Assembly (NCBI GenBank): GCA_016179965.1 | Contig: JACPCF010000025.1 | Coordinates: 1 to 63,354 of the forward strand | DNA length: 63,354 nt | From: Candidatus Rokuibacteriota bacterium | Lineage (GTDB): Bacteria; Methylomirabilota; Methylomirabilia; Rokubacteriales; CSP1-6 | Direction: 5' to 3' | Part shown: positions 18,190-28,768 of the stretch, piece by piece | Position numbering within the stretch: position 1 is the stretch's first letter | Layout: the number at the start of each line of letters is the position of its first letter | Notes under the pieces: generated by a model | The model's database searches: none | What the model saw: only the letters and a program-made list of their open reading frames with translations | What the model was told of the DNA's origin: nothing | Translations under genes and position numbers: made by a program

Positions 18190-20061
18190 ATGACCCTCGA
18201 CGACAAGCTCCAGCGCCTGCCCGACCGGTCCGGCGTCTATCTCTTCAGGGACGCCAAGGGCCAGGTCGTCTACATCGGCAAGGCGGCCTCCCTCCGGAGC
18301 CGCGTCCGCTCGTACTTTCAGGAGTCCCGGCCCCGGGACCCCAAAACGGACGCCTTGGTGCGGCAGATCAGAGAGCTCGATGTCATCGTCACCGACAACG
18401 AGCTGGAGGCCCTGATCCTCGAGTCCAACCTCGTCAAGAAGCACCGCCCCCGCTACAACATCATCCTCCGGGACGACAAGCACTACCCGTTCCTCAAGCT
18501 CACCACCAACGAGGACTTCCCCCGCCTCGTGGTCGCCCGCCGGGTCCAGAACGACGGCGGCGCCTACTTCGGACCGTTCTATCCGGCCACGGCCATGCGC
18601 GAGACGTTGAGGCTCGTCAGGCAGCTCTTTCCCCTCAGGACCTGCCGGATCAAGATCGACGGGTCGCTCGAGCGGCCCTGCGTCCAGTACTACATCCACC
18701 GCTGCAAGGCCCCGTGCACCGGGTGGGAGACGAAGGAGGGCTACGCCCAGACCGTCAGGGACGTGGAGCGGTTCCTGGAGGGCAAGAACGACGACTTGGC
18801 CAAGGAGCTGACCCGGGAGATGGAGAGCGCGGCGGCCGAGCTGAAGTTCGAGCGGGCGGCGGCGTTGCGCGATCAGGTCCAGGCCCTGAACACGGTGAGG
18901 GAGCGCCAGAAAATCATCTCCACGGAAGAGGTGGATCAGGACATCCTCGGGGTGGTGCGCCAGGGGAGCGACGCGTGCGTCCAGCTCTTCTTCGTGAGGC
19001 GCGGGCGCCTCCTGGGCCGGGAGTCCTTCTTCTTCGACCGCGTGTCGGGGTGGAGCGACGGCGAGATCCTGGGGGCGTTCATCCGACAGTTCTACGCGAA
19101 AAACGTCACCCCGCCGCCCGAGCTCCTCCTCTCCGAGGAGATTCCCGACGCCGAGCTGACCCGGGAGTGGCTGAGCCGCCGGCGCGAGGCGCGGGTGGAG
19201 CTCTTCGCCCCCCGGCGGGGCAAGAAGCGCGAGTTCGTGGCGATGGCGGAGGAGAACGCGGCCCTGGCGCTTCAGACTCACCTGCTCTCCCGGGACAACC
19301 GCCAGCAGGTCATCCAGGAGGAGCTGCGGCGCGCGCTGAACCTCCCCGGCCTTCCCAACCGGATCGAAGGCTTCGACATCTCCAACATCCAGGGGAGCGA
19401 GGCCGTCGGCTCCATGGTCGTCTGGGAGAACGGGGGCATGAAGAAGGACGACTACAAGCGCTTCAAGATCAAGAGCGTCGAGGGGGCGGACGACTACGCC
19501 ATGCTCGGGGAGGTGCTCGCGCGCCGCTACGCCCGGGCCCTGGAGGAGGGAGGGGTGCTGCCGGATCTGATCCTCCTCGACGGGGGCCGCGGCCAGCTCA
19601 ACGTGGGGGTAAAAATTCTGGAGGACCTCGGGCTGGACTGGATCCCCCTGGTGGCCCTCGCCAAGCGGGAGGAGGAGGTGTACACGCCCGAGAGCCTCCA
19701 GCCGCTCGCCCTCGACCTGACCGCCCCCGGGCTCTTGACGCTCAGAAAAATCCGCGACGAGGCCCACCGGTTCGCCGTGTCCTACCACAAGACCCTCAGG
19801 AGCCGGCGGACGATCCAGTCGGTACTGGACCAGATTCCCGGCGTGGGCCCGGCCATTCGAACCACCCTCCTGAAATCCCTGGGCTCCGCCCGCAAGGTCC
19901 GGGAGGCCTCCGTCGCGGAGCTGGCGGCCGTTCCCAAGGTCACTCCGAAGCTCGCCCAGAAGATCCACGCCTTCTTCCACCCGGCCGCCGCGGCGGAGGG
20001 GGGGAACTTTCCGGAGGGTCCGCCGGTTAATGGGAGTGAACTCCACAACGGAAGGGGGTGA
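18190..20061 (+). CDS. uvrC: Excinuclease ABC subunit C
   Basis: GIY-YIG domain LPDRSGVYLFRDAKGQVVYIGKAASLRSRVRSYF; UvrB-binding region; RIEGFDISNIQGSEAVGSMVVWENG; HhH tail. Confidence 0.97.
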   Translation: MTLDDKLQRLPDRSGVYLFRDAKGQVVYIGKAASLRSRVRSYFQESRPRDPKTDALVRQIRELDVIVTDNELEALILESNLVKKHRPRYNIILRDDKHYPFLKLTTNEDFPRLVVARRVQNDGGAYFGPFYPATAMRETLRLVRQLFPLRTCRIKIDGSLERPCVQYYIHRCKAPCTGWETKEGYAQTVRDVERFLEGKNDDLAKELTREMESAAAELKFERAAALRDQVQALNTVRERQKIISTEEVDQDILGVVRQGSDACVQLFFVRRGRLLGRESFFFDRVSGWSDGEILGAFIRQFYAKNVTPPPELLLSEEIPDAELTREWLSRRREARVELFAPRRGKKREFVAMAEENAALALQTHLLSRDNRQQVIQEELRRALNLPGLPNRIEGFDISNIQGSEAVGSMVVWENGGMKKDDYKRFKIKSVEGADDYAMLGEVLARRYARALEEGGVLPDLILLDGGRGQLNVGVKILEDLGLDWIPLVALAKREEEVYTPESLQPLALDLTAPGLLTLRKIRDEAHRFAVSYHKTLRSRRTIQSVLDQIPGVGPAIRTTLLKSLGSARKVREASVAELAAVPKVTPKLAQKIHAFFHPAAAAEGGNFPEGPPVNGSELHNGRG

Positions 20062-20325
20062 ATGCTCATGAAGGCACTCGTGATCGCGATCGCCGCGCTG
20101 ATCCTGGTGGCCAGCCCCGCCATGGCCGGCCAGTGCCCGCTGCTGATCAAACAGCTGAACGAGGCCGTGGGGAAGATGAAGGCGGATGATGCGAAGGTGA
20201 AGGCGGCCAAGCCGCTGATCGCCGACGCCCAGAAGCTCCACGACGGCGCCAAGCACGCCGACGCCATCAAGAAGTGCGACGAGGCGGCCAAGGTTCTCGG
20301 AGTCAAGCTGGAGAAGAAGATGTAG
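20062..20325 (+). CDS. Small secreted helical protein (paralog sp1)
   Basis: Signal peptide ...ASPAMAGQCPLLIKQ; Ala/Lys-rich helix ending AKHADAIKKCDEAAKVLGVKLEKK; similar to 20343-20603 and 22706-22987. Confidence 0.75.
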   Translation: MLMKALVIAIAALILVASPAMAGQCPLLIKQLNEAVGKMKADDAKVKAAKPLIADAQKLHDGAKHADAIKKCDEAAKVLGVKLEKKM

Positions 20326-20342
20326 GCCCTAGTGAGTTCAGG

Positions 20343-20603
20343 ATGCGCCGACTGATCATGGCGGTTGCGACGGGAGCCCTCGGGCTGGTTCTGTCCGCGG
20401 GGCCGGTCCTGGCCTTTCAGTGCCCGACACTGATCAAGCAGATCAATGACGCGGCGAGCAACCGCTTCGACGCGGGAGCCGCCAGCGCTAAGGCGATGGC
20501 CGCGGAAGCCGACGCCCTGCACAAAGCGGGCAAGCACGCCGAGGCGGTGGCCAAGGCCGACGAGGCTGCCAAGGCGATGGGTCTCAAGCTCATGAAGAAG
20601 TAG
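20343..20603 (+). CDS. Small secreted helical protein (paralog sp2)
   Basis: Signal peptide ...AGPVLAFQCPTLIKQ...NRFDAGAASAKAMAAEADALHKAGKHAEAVAKADEAAKAMGLKLMKK. Confidence 0.75.
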   Translation: MRRLIMAVATGALGLVLSAGPVLAFQCPTLIKQINDAASNRFDAGAASAKAMAAEADALHKAGKHAEAVAKADEAAKAMGLKLMKK

Positions 20604-20616
20604 CCGCGAAGCCGAC

Positions 20617-20669
20617 CCCGGGGGCCCGTCCCGCCACGCACGGCGGCGCGGCCCCCGGGAAGCTTTCTT
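20617..20669 (+). terminator. Terminator-like hairpin after sp2
   Basis: CCCGGGGGCC ... GGCCCCCGGG arms (43 nt end to end) followed by aagctttctt; identical arms and spacing recur after sp3. Confidence 0.6.
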
Positions 20670-20678
20670 GCGTCTCCC

Positions 20679-20706
20679 GCCTAAGTGTGGAAAAATCAGC
20701 ACTAAT
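20679..20706 (+). promoter_or_regulatory. 28-bp conserved element copy 1 (GCCTAAGTGTGGAAAAATCAGCACTAAT)
   Basis: Identical to 23061-23088; immediately upstream of the cupredoxin start. Confidence 0.7.
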
Positions 20707-20707
20707 C

Positions 20708-21040
20708 ATGATGACATGGCTCCGGGGAGCAGCACTGGCGCTCGCTCCGCTGGGTGCCCTTCTCGTTCACGCTTATGGTACGGCGGCTGACTTCACGATC
20801 ATCCAGAAGAACAGCACCTTTTCCGTCCACCAGATCACGATCAAGGTCGGGGATCGGATTACATTCGTGAACGCGGACAGCGCGAACCACAACGTGTATT
20901 CAGAGACAAAAGGCTCCGAGTTTGACATACTCCAGCGTCCCGGGCGCTCCGATACGGTTCGCTTCTCGCAGCCTGGCAGCGTCGAGGTCCAGTGCGCCAT
21001 CCATCCCGACATGACACTGGAGGTGCAGGTGAGGCCGTAA
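20708..21040 (+). CDS. Secreted cupredoxin/plastocyanin-like protein
   Basis: Signal peptide; ITIKVGDRITFVNADSANHNVYSETKG...GRSDTVRFSQPGSVEVQCAIHPDMTLEVQV with His...Cys-x2-His-x2-Met type-1 Cu pattern. Confidence 0.85.
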   Translation: MMTWLRGAALALAPLGALLVHAYGTAADFTIIQKNSTFSVHQITIKVGDRITFVNADSANHNVYSETKGSEFDILQRPGRSDTVRFSQPGSVEVQCAIHPDMTLEVQVRP

Positions 21041-21051
21041 CGGACGTGGGG

Positions 21052-22605
21052 ATGATGCTCCTCGACCACCTGCAGCGGCGCCTTCGCGTCAAGGTCATCG
21101 CGTTGATCGCCGGGATCCTGATCGTCGGCTTCGGCCTCCTCGTGATCCTGAACATCGGGCGCGAGGCCCAGATACTCGGAAGCATCCAGAGCGGCATGCT
21201 CCAGGCACGGCCGGACGTCATCCGCCGGCTCGTGCAGGACCTCAGGTCGGAGCTCAAGGACGTCCGTCGGCTCGACGTGTATCGGGCGAACGGCGTGGAG
21301 GCGTTCTCCGACCTCGAGACGCTGAATCGGGTGAACCAGCTCGCCAAGCTGGACCCGGAGGTGGTCAAGCGCATCTACCGGATGCACCGCGAGCCGGGAG
21401 AGCGGATCAGCCATCCGCTGTTCACGCGGGCCGTGGAGACCATCACGTCCCAGGAGACCTACGAGTCCCTCGACGGCGGCCGAGTGCTCACCCTCTTCCG
21501 ACCCCTGGAGAACCGCAAGAGGTGCCAGGCGTGCCACGGCGAAGACCACCGGGTCCGCGGCGTGGTCCGGATCACCCTCGGGGTCGAGAAGCTGGATGCG
21601 GAGCTTCGGGCGGCCCGGAACCGGCAGATCGCGATCGCCGCGCTGACGATCCTCGGCGTGACGGCCACTGTGATCGTCTTCCTGGGCCGTGTCGTCCTGG
21701 AGCCGATCGCCCGGGTGGCGGCCGCCGCTCGGCGAATCGGCGCCGGGGACTTCGACGCGCGGGTGGCGGCGGGGAGGCGGGACGAGATCGGTGATCTCGG
21801 ACGGGTGATCAACGACATGGCGAACCGCCTCGACGCCGCGCGCACCGACCTGGAGGCGCGTAATGCCGAGCTCGCGACCACCTTGCAGAGCCTCACGGAG
21901 TCGATGAAGAAGGTCGAGCTGCTCGAGCAGGTCAAGGGCGAGCTGGCCAAGTTCGTGCCCGAGTCCGTGAAGCGGCTGCTCGAGCAGAACCCGGACGCGC
22001 GTGAGCTCGAGAAGCGCGAGGCGGACGTGTCCGTCCTGTTCCTCGACGTGGAAGGCTACACGCGCCTCTCCGAGCAGCTCGCGCCCCAGCAGCTCAACCG
22101 GATGATCCAGGCCTACTTCTCGGGCTTCCTCGAGATCATCCGGGCCCACCACGGCGACGTCAACGAAACGGCGGGCGACGGCCTCATGGTGATCTTCCAG
22201 AGCGAGGGGAGCCGCACACGCCACGCCCAGAACGCTGCGGGCGCGGCCTTCGAGCTCCTCGGCAAGGTCGTCGAGCTCAACCAGGAGTTCGTCGGGGTCT
22301 ACCCGCCCGTGGCAATCCACGTCGGGATCAACAGCGGCCCGGCGCTGGTCGGCGCGACGAAGCTGGATGCCAGCGGCGGCGGCCGCTGGACCTTCACCGC
22401 TTCTGGCCCGACGACAAACCTGGCGGCCCGCACCGCGGGGCTCACGAAGGGGGGCGAGGTCAGGGTGGGCCCCGAGACGGCCGAGCGGATCAAGCACCAC
22501 TACGTGCTCCAGGACACCGGTGAGCATCAACTCAAGAATGTCTCTCAGCCGGTGCGGGTCTACCGGCTGGTTCCCGCGGGGGTCTACCGGACAGTCGACC
22601 CCTGA
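21052..22605 (+). CDS. Membrane-bound class III adenylate/guanylate cyclase with periplasmic sensor bearing a CxxCH heme motif, plus HAMP
   Basis: TM - sensor with RPLENRKRCQACHGEDHRVRGVVRITLGVEKL - TM - HAMP (RIGAGDFDARVAAGRRDEIGDLGRVINDM) - cyclase ADVSVLFLDVEGYTRLSE...NETAGDGLMVIF...INSGPALVG. Confidence 0.88.
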   Translation: MMLLDHLQRRLRVKVIALIAGILIVGFGLLVILNIGREAQILGSIQSGMLQARPDVIRRLVQDLRSELKDVRRLDVYRANGVEAFSDLETLNRVNQLAKLDPEVVKRIYRMHREPGERISHPLFTRAVETITSQETYESLDGGRVLTLFRPLENRKRCQACHGEDHRVRGVVRITLGVEKLDAELRAARNRQIAIAALTILGVTATVIVFLGRVVLEPIARVAAAARRIGAGDFDARVAAGRRDEIGDLGRVINDMANRLDAARTDLEARNAELATTLQSLTESMKKVELLEQVKGELAKFVPESVKRLLEQNPDARELEKREADVSVLFLDVEGYTRLSEQLAPQQLNRMIQAYFSGFLEIIRAHHGDVNETAGDGLMVIFQSEGSRTRHAQNAAGAAFELLGKVVELNQEFVGVYPPVAIHVGINSGPALVGATKLDASGGGRWTFTASGPTTNLAARTAGLTKGGEVRVGPETAERIKHHYVLQDTGEHQLKNVSQPVRVYRLVPAGVYRTVDP

Positions 22606-22705
22606 CGGAACTTTGAGGAGCTGTTCGTGGTTTTTTAGGGTAGAGTCGCTGAAACGGGCCCTGCCTCCCTGGAAGCGAGCCCCAAAGGAAAGGGGGTGAT
22701 TCAGA

Positions 22706-22987
22706 ATGAACCGCCCGATCATCGGGATTACCACGTTGCTCCTGGCCGTCGGCCTCTCCGTCAGTCCCGCGGTGGCCGGCCAGTGCCCGGCGCTGATCGC
22801 CCAGATCATGGCTGCGGCGGGCAACCGTTTCGACGGGAGCGCCGCCAGCGCGAGGGCGCTGGCCGCTCAGGCAAAGATGCTCCACGACGAAGCCGTTAGC
22901 ATGAAGCAAGCTGCGAAGCATGCCGAGTCCGTGGCGAAGGCCCAAGAGGCCGCCAAAGCGATCGGTCTGACCCTCAAGATGAAGTAG
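22706..22987 (+). CDS. Small secreted helical protein (paralog sp3)
   Basis: Signal peptide ...SPAVAGQCPALIAQ...NRFDGSAASARALAAQAKMLHDEAVSMKQAAKHAESVAKAQEAAKAIGLTLKMK; RBS aaaggggg. Confidence 0.75.
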   Translation: MNRPIIGITTLLLAVGLSVSPAVAGQCPALIAQIMAAAGNRFDGSAASARALAAQAKMLHDEAVSMKQAAKHAESVAKAQEAAKAIGLTLKMK

Positions 22988-22998
22988 CCCCCAGCCCC

Positions 22999-23051
22999 CC
23001 CGGGGGCCGACCTGCCGTTTGGCGCGGGGCCGGCCCCCGGGGACCTTTCTT
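22999..23051 (+). terminator. Terminator-like hairpin after sp3
   Basis: CCCGGGGGCC ... GGCCCCCGGG arms (43 nt end to end) followed by gacctttctt. Confidence 0.6.
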
Positions 23052-23060
23052 GCTTCCTTG

Positions 23061-23088
23061 GCCTAAGTGTGGAAAAATCAGCACTAAT
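23061..23088 (+). promoter_or_regulatory. 28-bp conserved element copy 2
   Basis: 100% identical to 20679-20706; abuts the leuS ATG at 23089. Confidence 0.7.
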
Positions 23089-25567
<2,479 letters not shown>

Positions 25568-25631
25568 ACTGGCGCGGGTGCCCGCAGAGGTGGCTCGCTT
25601 GCGCTCGCGCGTCCGTGAGGTCTACTTGAGC

Positions 25632-26144
25632 ATGAGCCGGTGCCGTCGAGTCTGGGCCCTCGTCGCCGCGGCCATCGTGCTCCTGGCAGGCTGCGGCTAC
25701 TCCCTCCGCGGGAGCCTGCCGGGGCACATCCGAACCGTGGCCGTCCCGGTGTTCGTCAACAAAACCCAGGAGCCGGCGGTGGAGAACTTCCTGACGCGGG
25801 CCGTCGTGGACGCCTTCGTCACCAGCGGGAGGCTCAAGGTCGTGCGGCTGGAGGAGGCCGACTCCATCCTGGAGGGCGAGATCGTCGGCTACCGGGTGGA
25901 TTCGCTCTCCTTCGATCCCCGGGCCAACGTCCGCGAATACCGCTTGACCGTCACCCTGAACCTCCAATTCCGCGACGTCAGGCAGAACGTCACGCTCTGG
26001 CGCCAGGAGGGCATCCAGGAGAAGGCCGACTTCAGGGTCCCCGGCCAGGTTGCCGCCACGATCACCAGCGAGGAATCCGCCCTGCGGCTGGCGGCCGTGG
26101 ACATCGGGCGCGCCATTGTCAACCTGGCAGTAGACCGGTTCTAG
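25632..26144 (+). CDS. lptE: LPS assembly lipoprotein LptE-like
   Basis: Lipobox LLAGCGYSLRGSLPGHIRTVAVPVFVNKTQEPAVENFLTRAVVDAF. Confidence 0.8.
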   Translation: MSRCRRVWALVAAAIVLLAGCGYSLRGSLPGHIRTVAVPVFVNKTQEPAVENFLTRAVVDAFVTSGRLKVVRLEEADSILEGEIVGYRVDSLSFDPRANVREYRLTVTLNLQFRDVRQNVTLWRQEGIQEKADFRVPGQVAATITSEESALRLAAVDIGRAIVNLAVDRF

Positions 26145-26155
26145 CTCCCCGCCGG

Positions 26156-27148
26156 ATGGACTACGCCGGATTCCTCCGCGACGTGGAGCGTGAACGCGTT
26201 CCACCGATCGTCCTCCTCCACGGCGGCGAACCCCGGCTCCTCGACGAGGCCCTGGCCAAGATCACCGGCGCCCTCTTCTCGGACCCCTCCCTCCTCGCGC
26301 TGAACCGCGAGGTGTTCGATGGCGCGGAGACGGCGGGAGAGGACGTCGTGCGGTCCGCGCTCACGCTGCCGTTACTGGCCGCGGCTCGCCTCGTGGTGGT
26401 GAAGGACGCCCAGGCGCTCCCGGCGAAGACCGGGGACGCGCTGGTCGAATACTGCCGGGATCCCAGCCCCTACGCGCGGCTCGTCTTCCTCGCCAGCGAA
26501 CCGCTGGCGCCCAGCCACTGGCTCCTGAAAGCCCTGCCGCCCGCCTCCGTGGTCGAAGTCCGCGGCCTCGCCGGGCGGGCCCTGGTCTCCTGGCTCCAGG
26601 CCCGCGCCCGGGAGGAGGGGGCCGACCTGACGGAGGGCGCGGCCCAGCTGCTGGTCCGCTGGGCCGGCGAGGATCTGACGACGCTCTCGGGCGAGCTGGA
26701 AAAGGCCCTCCTCTTCGCCGGGGAGCGCTCCATCACGGAGGACCATGTCCGGGGCGTGGTCGGCGAGCATCGACTGCTCAGGACGTTCGAGCTGACCGAC
26801 GCCATCGAGCGTCGCGAGACCGGCCGCGCGCTGACGCTTCTGGAGAGCCTGCTCGCGTCGGGCGAGGAGCCGCTGGCGATCCTGGGCCTGCTCGCGCGAC
26901 AGGTGCGGACGACGTGGCAGGTCGCCGAGTGGCGGAGGCAGGGAACGTCGGCGGAGGAGATCGCTCGTCTCCTTCGCCGCCCTCCCTTCGCCGTCGAGAG
27001 CCTGGCGGCGCGCGCCGCGACCCTCTCCGCGCCGTGGCTCGCCCGCGCCCTCGCCCGCTGCTGGGAGGTCGAGCGGAGCCTGAAGAGCGGCGGGCGCCCG
27101 CGGCCCGAGCTGACCCTCCTCGTCGCCGACCTCTGCCGGGCCGGATGA
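26156..27148 (+). CDS. holA: DNA polymerase III subunit delta
   Basis: PPIVLLHGGEPRLLDEALAKI...ARLVVVKDAQALP...LLARQVRTTWQVAEWRRQG. Confidence 0.88.
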   Translation: MDYAGFLRDVERERVPPIVLLHGGEPRLLDEALAKITGALFSDPSLLALNREVFDGAETAGEDVVRSALTLPLLAAARLVVVKDAQALPAKTGDALVEYCRDPSPYARLVFLASEPLAPSHWLLKALPPASVVEVRGLAGRALVSWLQARAREEGADLTEGAAQLLVRWAGEDLTTLSGELEKALLFAGERSITEDHVRGVVGEHRLLRTFELTDAIERRETGRALTLLESLLASGEEPLAILGLLARQVRTTWQVAEWRRQGTSAEEIARLLRRPPFAVESLAARAATLSAPWLARALARCWEVERSLKSGGRPRPELTLLVADLCRAG

Positions 27149-28470
27149 GGCGCGCCTTCCTGGTCGCGCTGGCCCTGCTGTCGGCCGTGGGCGGGCCGGC
27201 GGCCGGCGACGCCGGCGCGTCACGCCCCCCGCTGCTGGCGGGAGCGCGCGCGTTGGACGTCACGCCCCCCGTCGGGGTGCCGCTCGCGGGCTACGGGGGG
27301 GCGGGCCGACGACTCCTCATCCCCGACGTCCTGAACCGCTACCCCTCCGCGTTCTGGTTCAAGCCCTCGACGGGCGCTCATGATCCCATCATGGCCCGGG
27401 CCCTCGTCCTCCAGTGGGGTGAGCGGCGGGTGCTGTGGATCGCGGTGGACCTCGTGGGGCCGGACGGGGAGATGGTGCCGGAGCTCAGGGAGCGACTGGC
27501 GGCCCTCGGCCTCCGCTACGACGCCGTCATCCTGTCGGCCTCCCACACCCATTCGGGCCCCGGGGGATTTTCCCGGTCGCGGCTCTTCGCGTTCCTCGCC
27601 CTCGACCGCTTCGTTCCTCGGGTCCGCGAGCACCTCCTCGGCGGCATGGCCCAGGCCGCCGAGGAGGCCGACCGGATCAAAGCCCCCGCGCGCGTCGGCG
27701 TCGGGCGGGGAGAGGTGAAGGACGTGATCCGGAGCCGGGTGGGTCTGCCGCTGGATCCCGAGGTCGGCGTGCTGAAGGTCGTCGCCCTCGATGGGCGGCC
27801 GATCGCGCTCCTCTGGAACTACGCCATCCACGGGACGGTGCTCGGGAAGGAGAACCTGCTGCTCTCGGGCGACGTCATGGGGGCCGCCTCGCTGGAGCTG
27901 GAGCGGGCCCTGGGCGTCCCGGCGCTCTACACGAACGGCGCCGGCGGCGACGTGAGCCCGGCGCTCCGCGGCTGGCCTGGCGTCCGGCAGACCGCCGACA
28001 CGCTCGCGCGGGAGGTCCTCACCACGTGGCGGCGAACTCCCGTGCAGCGCGAATCGGAGCTCCGCGCGGTGTCCGACCGCCTTCGCCTGCCGCCGCCGCG
28101 CCTGTCGCTCAGGAACTGTCTCGGCCGATGGGTGCCGGGCTGGCTGACCGTCGGCGTGGGATGGGGGTTCCCTTCCCAATCCGAGATGGTCGGGGTGGCC
28201 GTGGGCGCCAGCGCGTGGGTGACCGTCCCCGGAGAACTCCAGACCCGCCTCGGCCAGGCGGTGAAGGCCGAGGGGCGGAGGCTCTTCGGCGACGCCTTCG
28301 TCGTGGGAATCGCGAACGACTACGCCGGGTACTTCCTCACGGCCGAGGAGTACGCCCGGCCGAGCTACATCGCGTGCGCGAGCCTTTACGGGGAGGGAGG
28401 CGGACAGATCGTGGCCGCCCGGGCCATGGAAATCTTGGGTAGGCTGCGCCAGCGCGGGGAGGGACGCTAG
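27145..28470 (+). CDS. Secreted neutral/alkaline non-lysosomal ceramidase-like protein
   Basis: [66 protein letters not shown]. Confidence 0.8.
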   Translation: MRRAFLVALALLSAVGGPAAGDAGASRPPLLAGARALDVTPPVGVPLAGYGGAGRRLLIPDVLNRYPSAFWFKPSTGAHDPIMARALVLQWGERRVLWIAVDLVGPDGEMVPELRERLAALGLRYDAVILSASHTHSGPGGFSRSRLFAFLALDRFVPRVREHLLGGMAQAAEEADRIKAPARVGVGRGEVKDVIRSRVGLPLDPEVGVLKVVALDGRPIALLWNYAIHGTVLGKENLLLSGDVMGAASLELERALGVPALYTNGAGGDVSPALRGWPGVRQTADTLAREVLTTWRRTPVQRESELRAVSDRLRLPPPRLSLRNCLGRWVPGWLTVGVGWGFPSQSEMVGVAVGASAWVTVPGELQTRLGQAVKAEGRRLFGDAFVVGIANDYAGYFLTAEEYARPSYIACASLYGEGGGQIVAARAMEILGRLRQRGEGR

Positions 28471-28724
28471 TGGGCGACCAGGTGGCGGGCGAGGGCCGAC
28501 TTCTTGCGGGCGGCGGTGTTCGGATGGATGACGCCCTTCGACACCGCCTTGTCGAGAATGCGGATCGCCTCATGCACCGAGGCGGGAGCCGCCGGCGCCT
28601 TGGCTCCGACGGCCTCGCGGGCTGCCTTGACCGCTGTGCGGATCCGGGTACGGATCGCCCGGTTCCGGAGCCGCCGGCGCTCATTCTGCCTGACCCGCTT
28701 CTTCGCGGACTTGATGTTGGCCAC
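28467..28724 (-). CDS. rpsT: 30S ribosomal protein S20
   Basis: [39 protein letters not shown]...[16 protein letters not shown]. Confidence 0.97.
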   Translation of the reverse strand: MANIKSAKKRVRQNERRRLRNRAIRTRIRTAVKAAREAVGAKAPAAPASVHEAIRILDKAVSKGVIHPNTAARKKSALARHLVAH

Positions 28725-28768
28725 GTCGGAAGAAGGTACCCTCGCCCCCGTCGCGTGTCAAGGAATTT

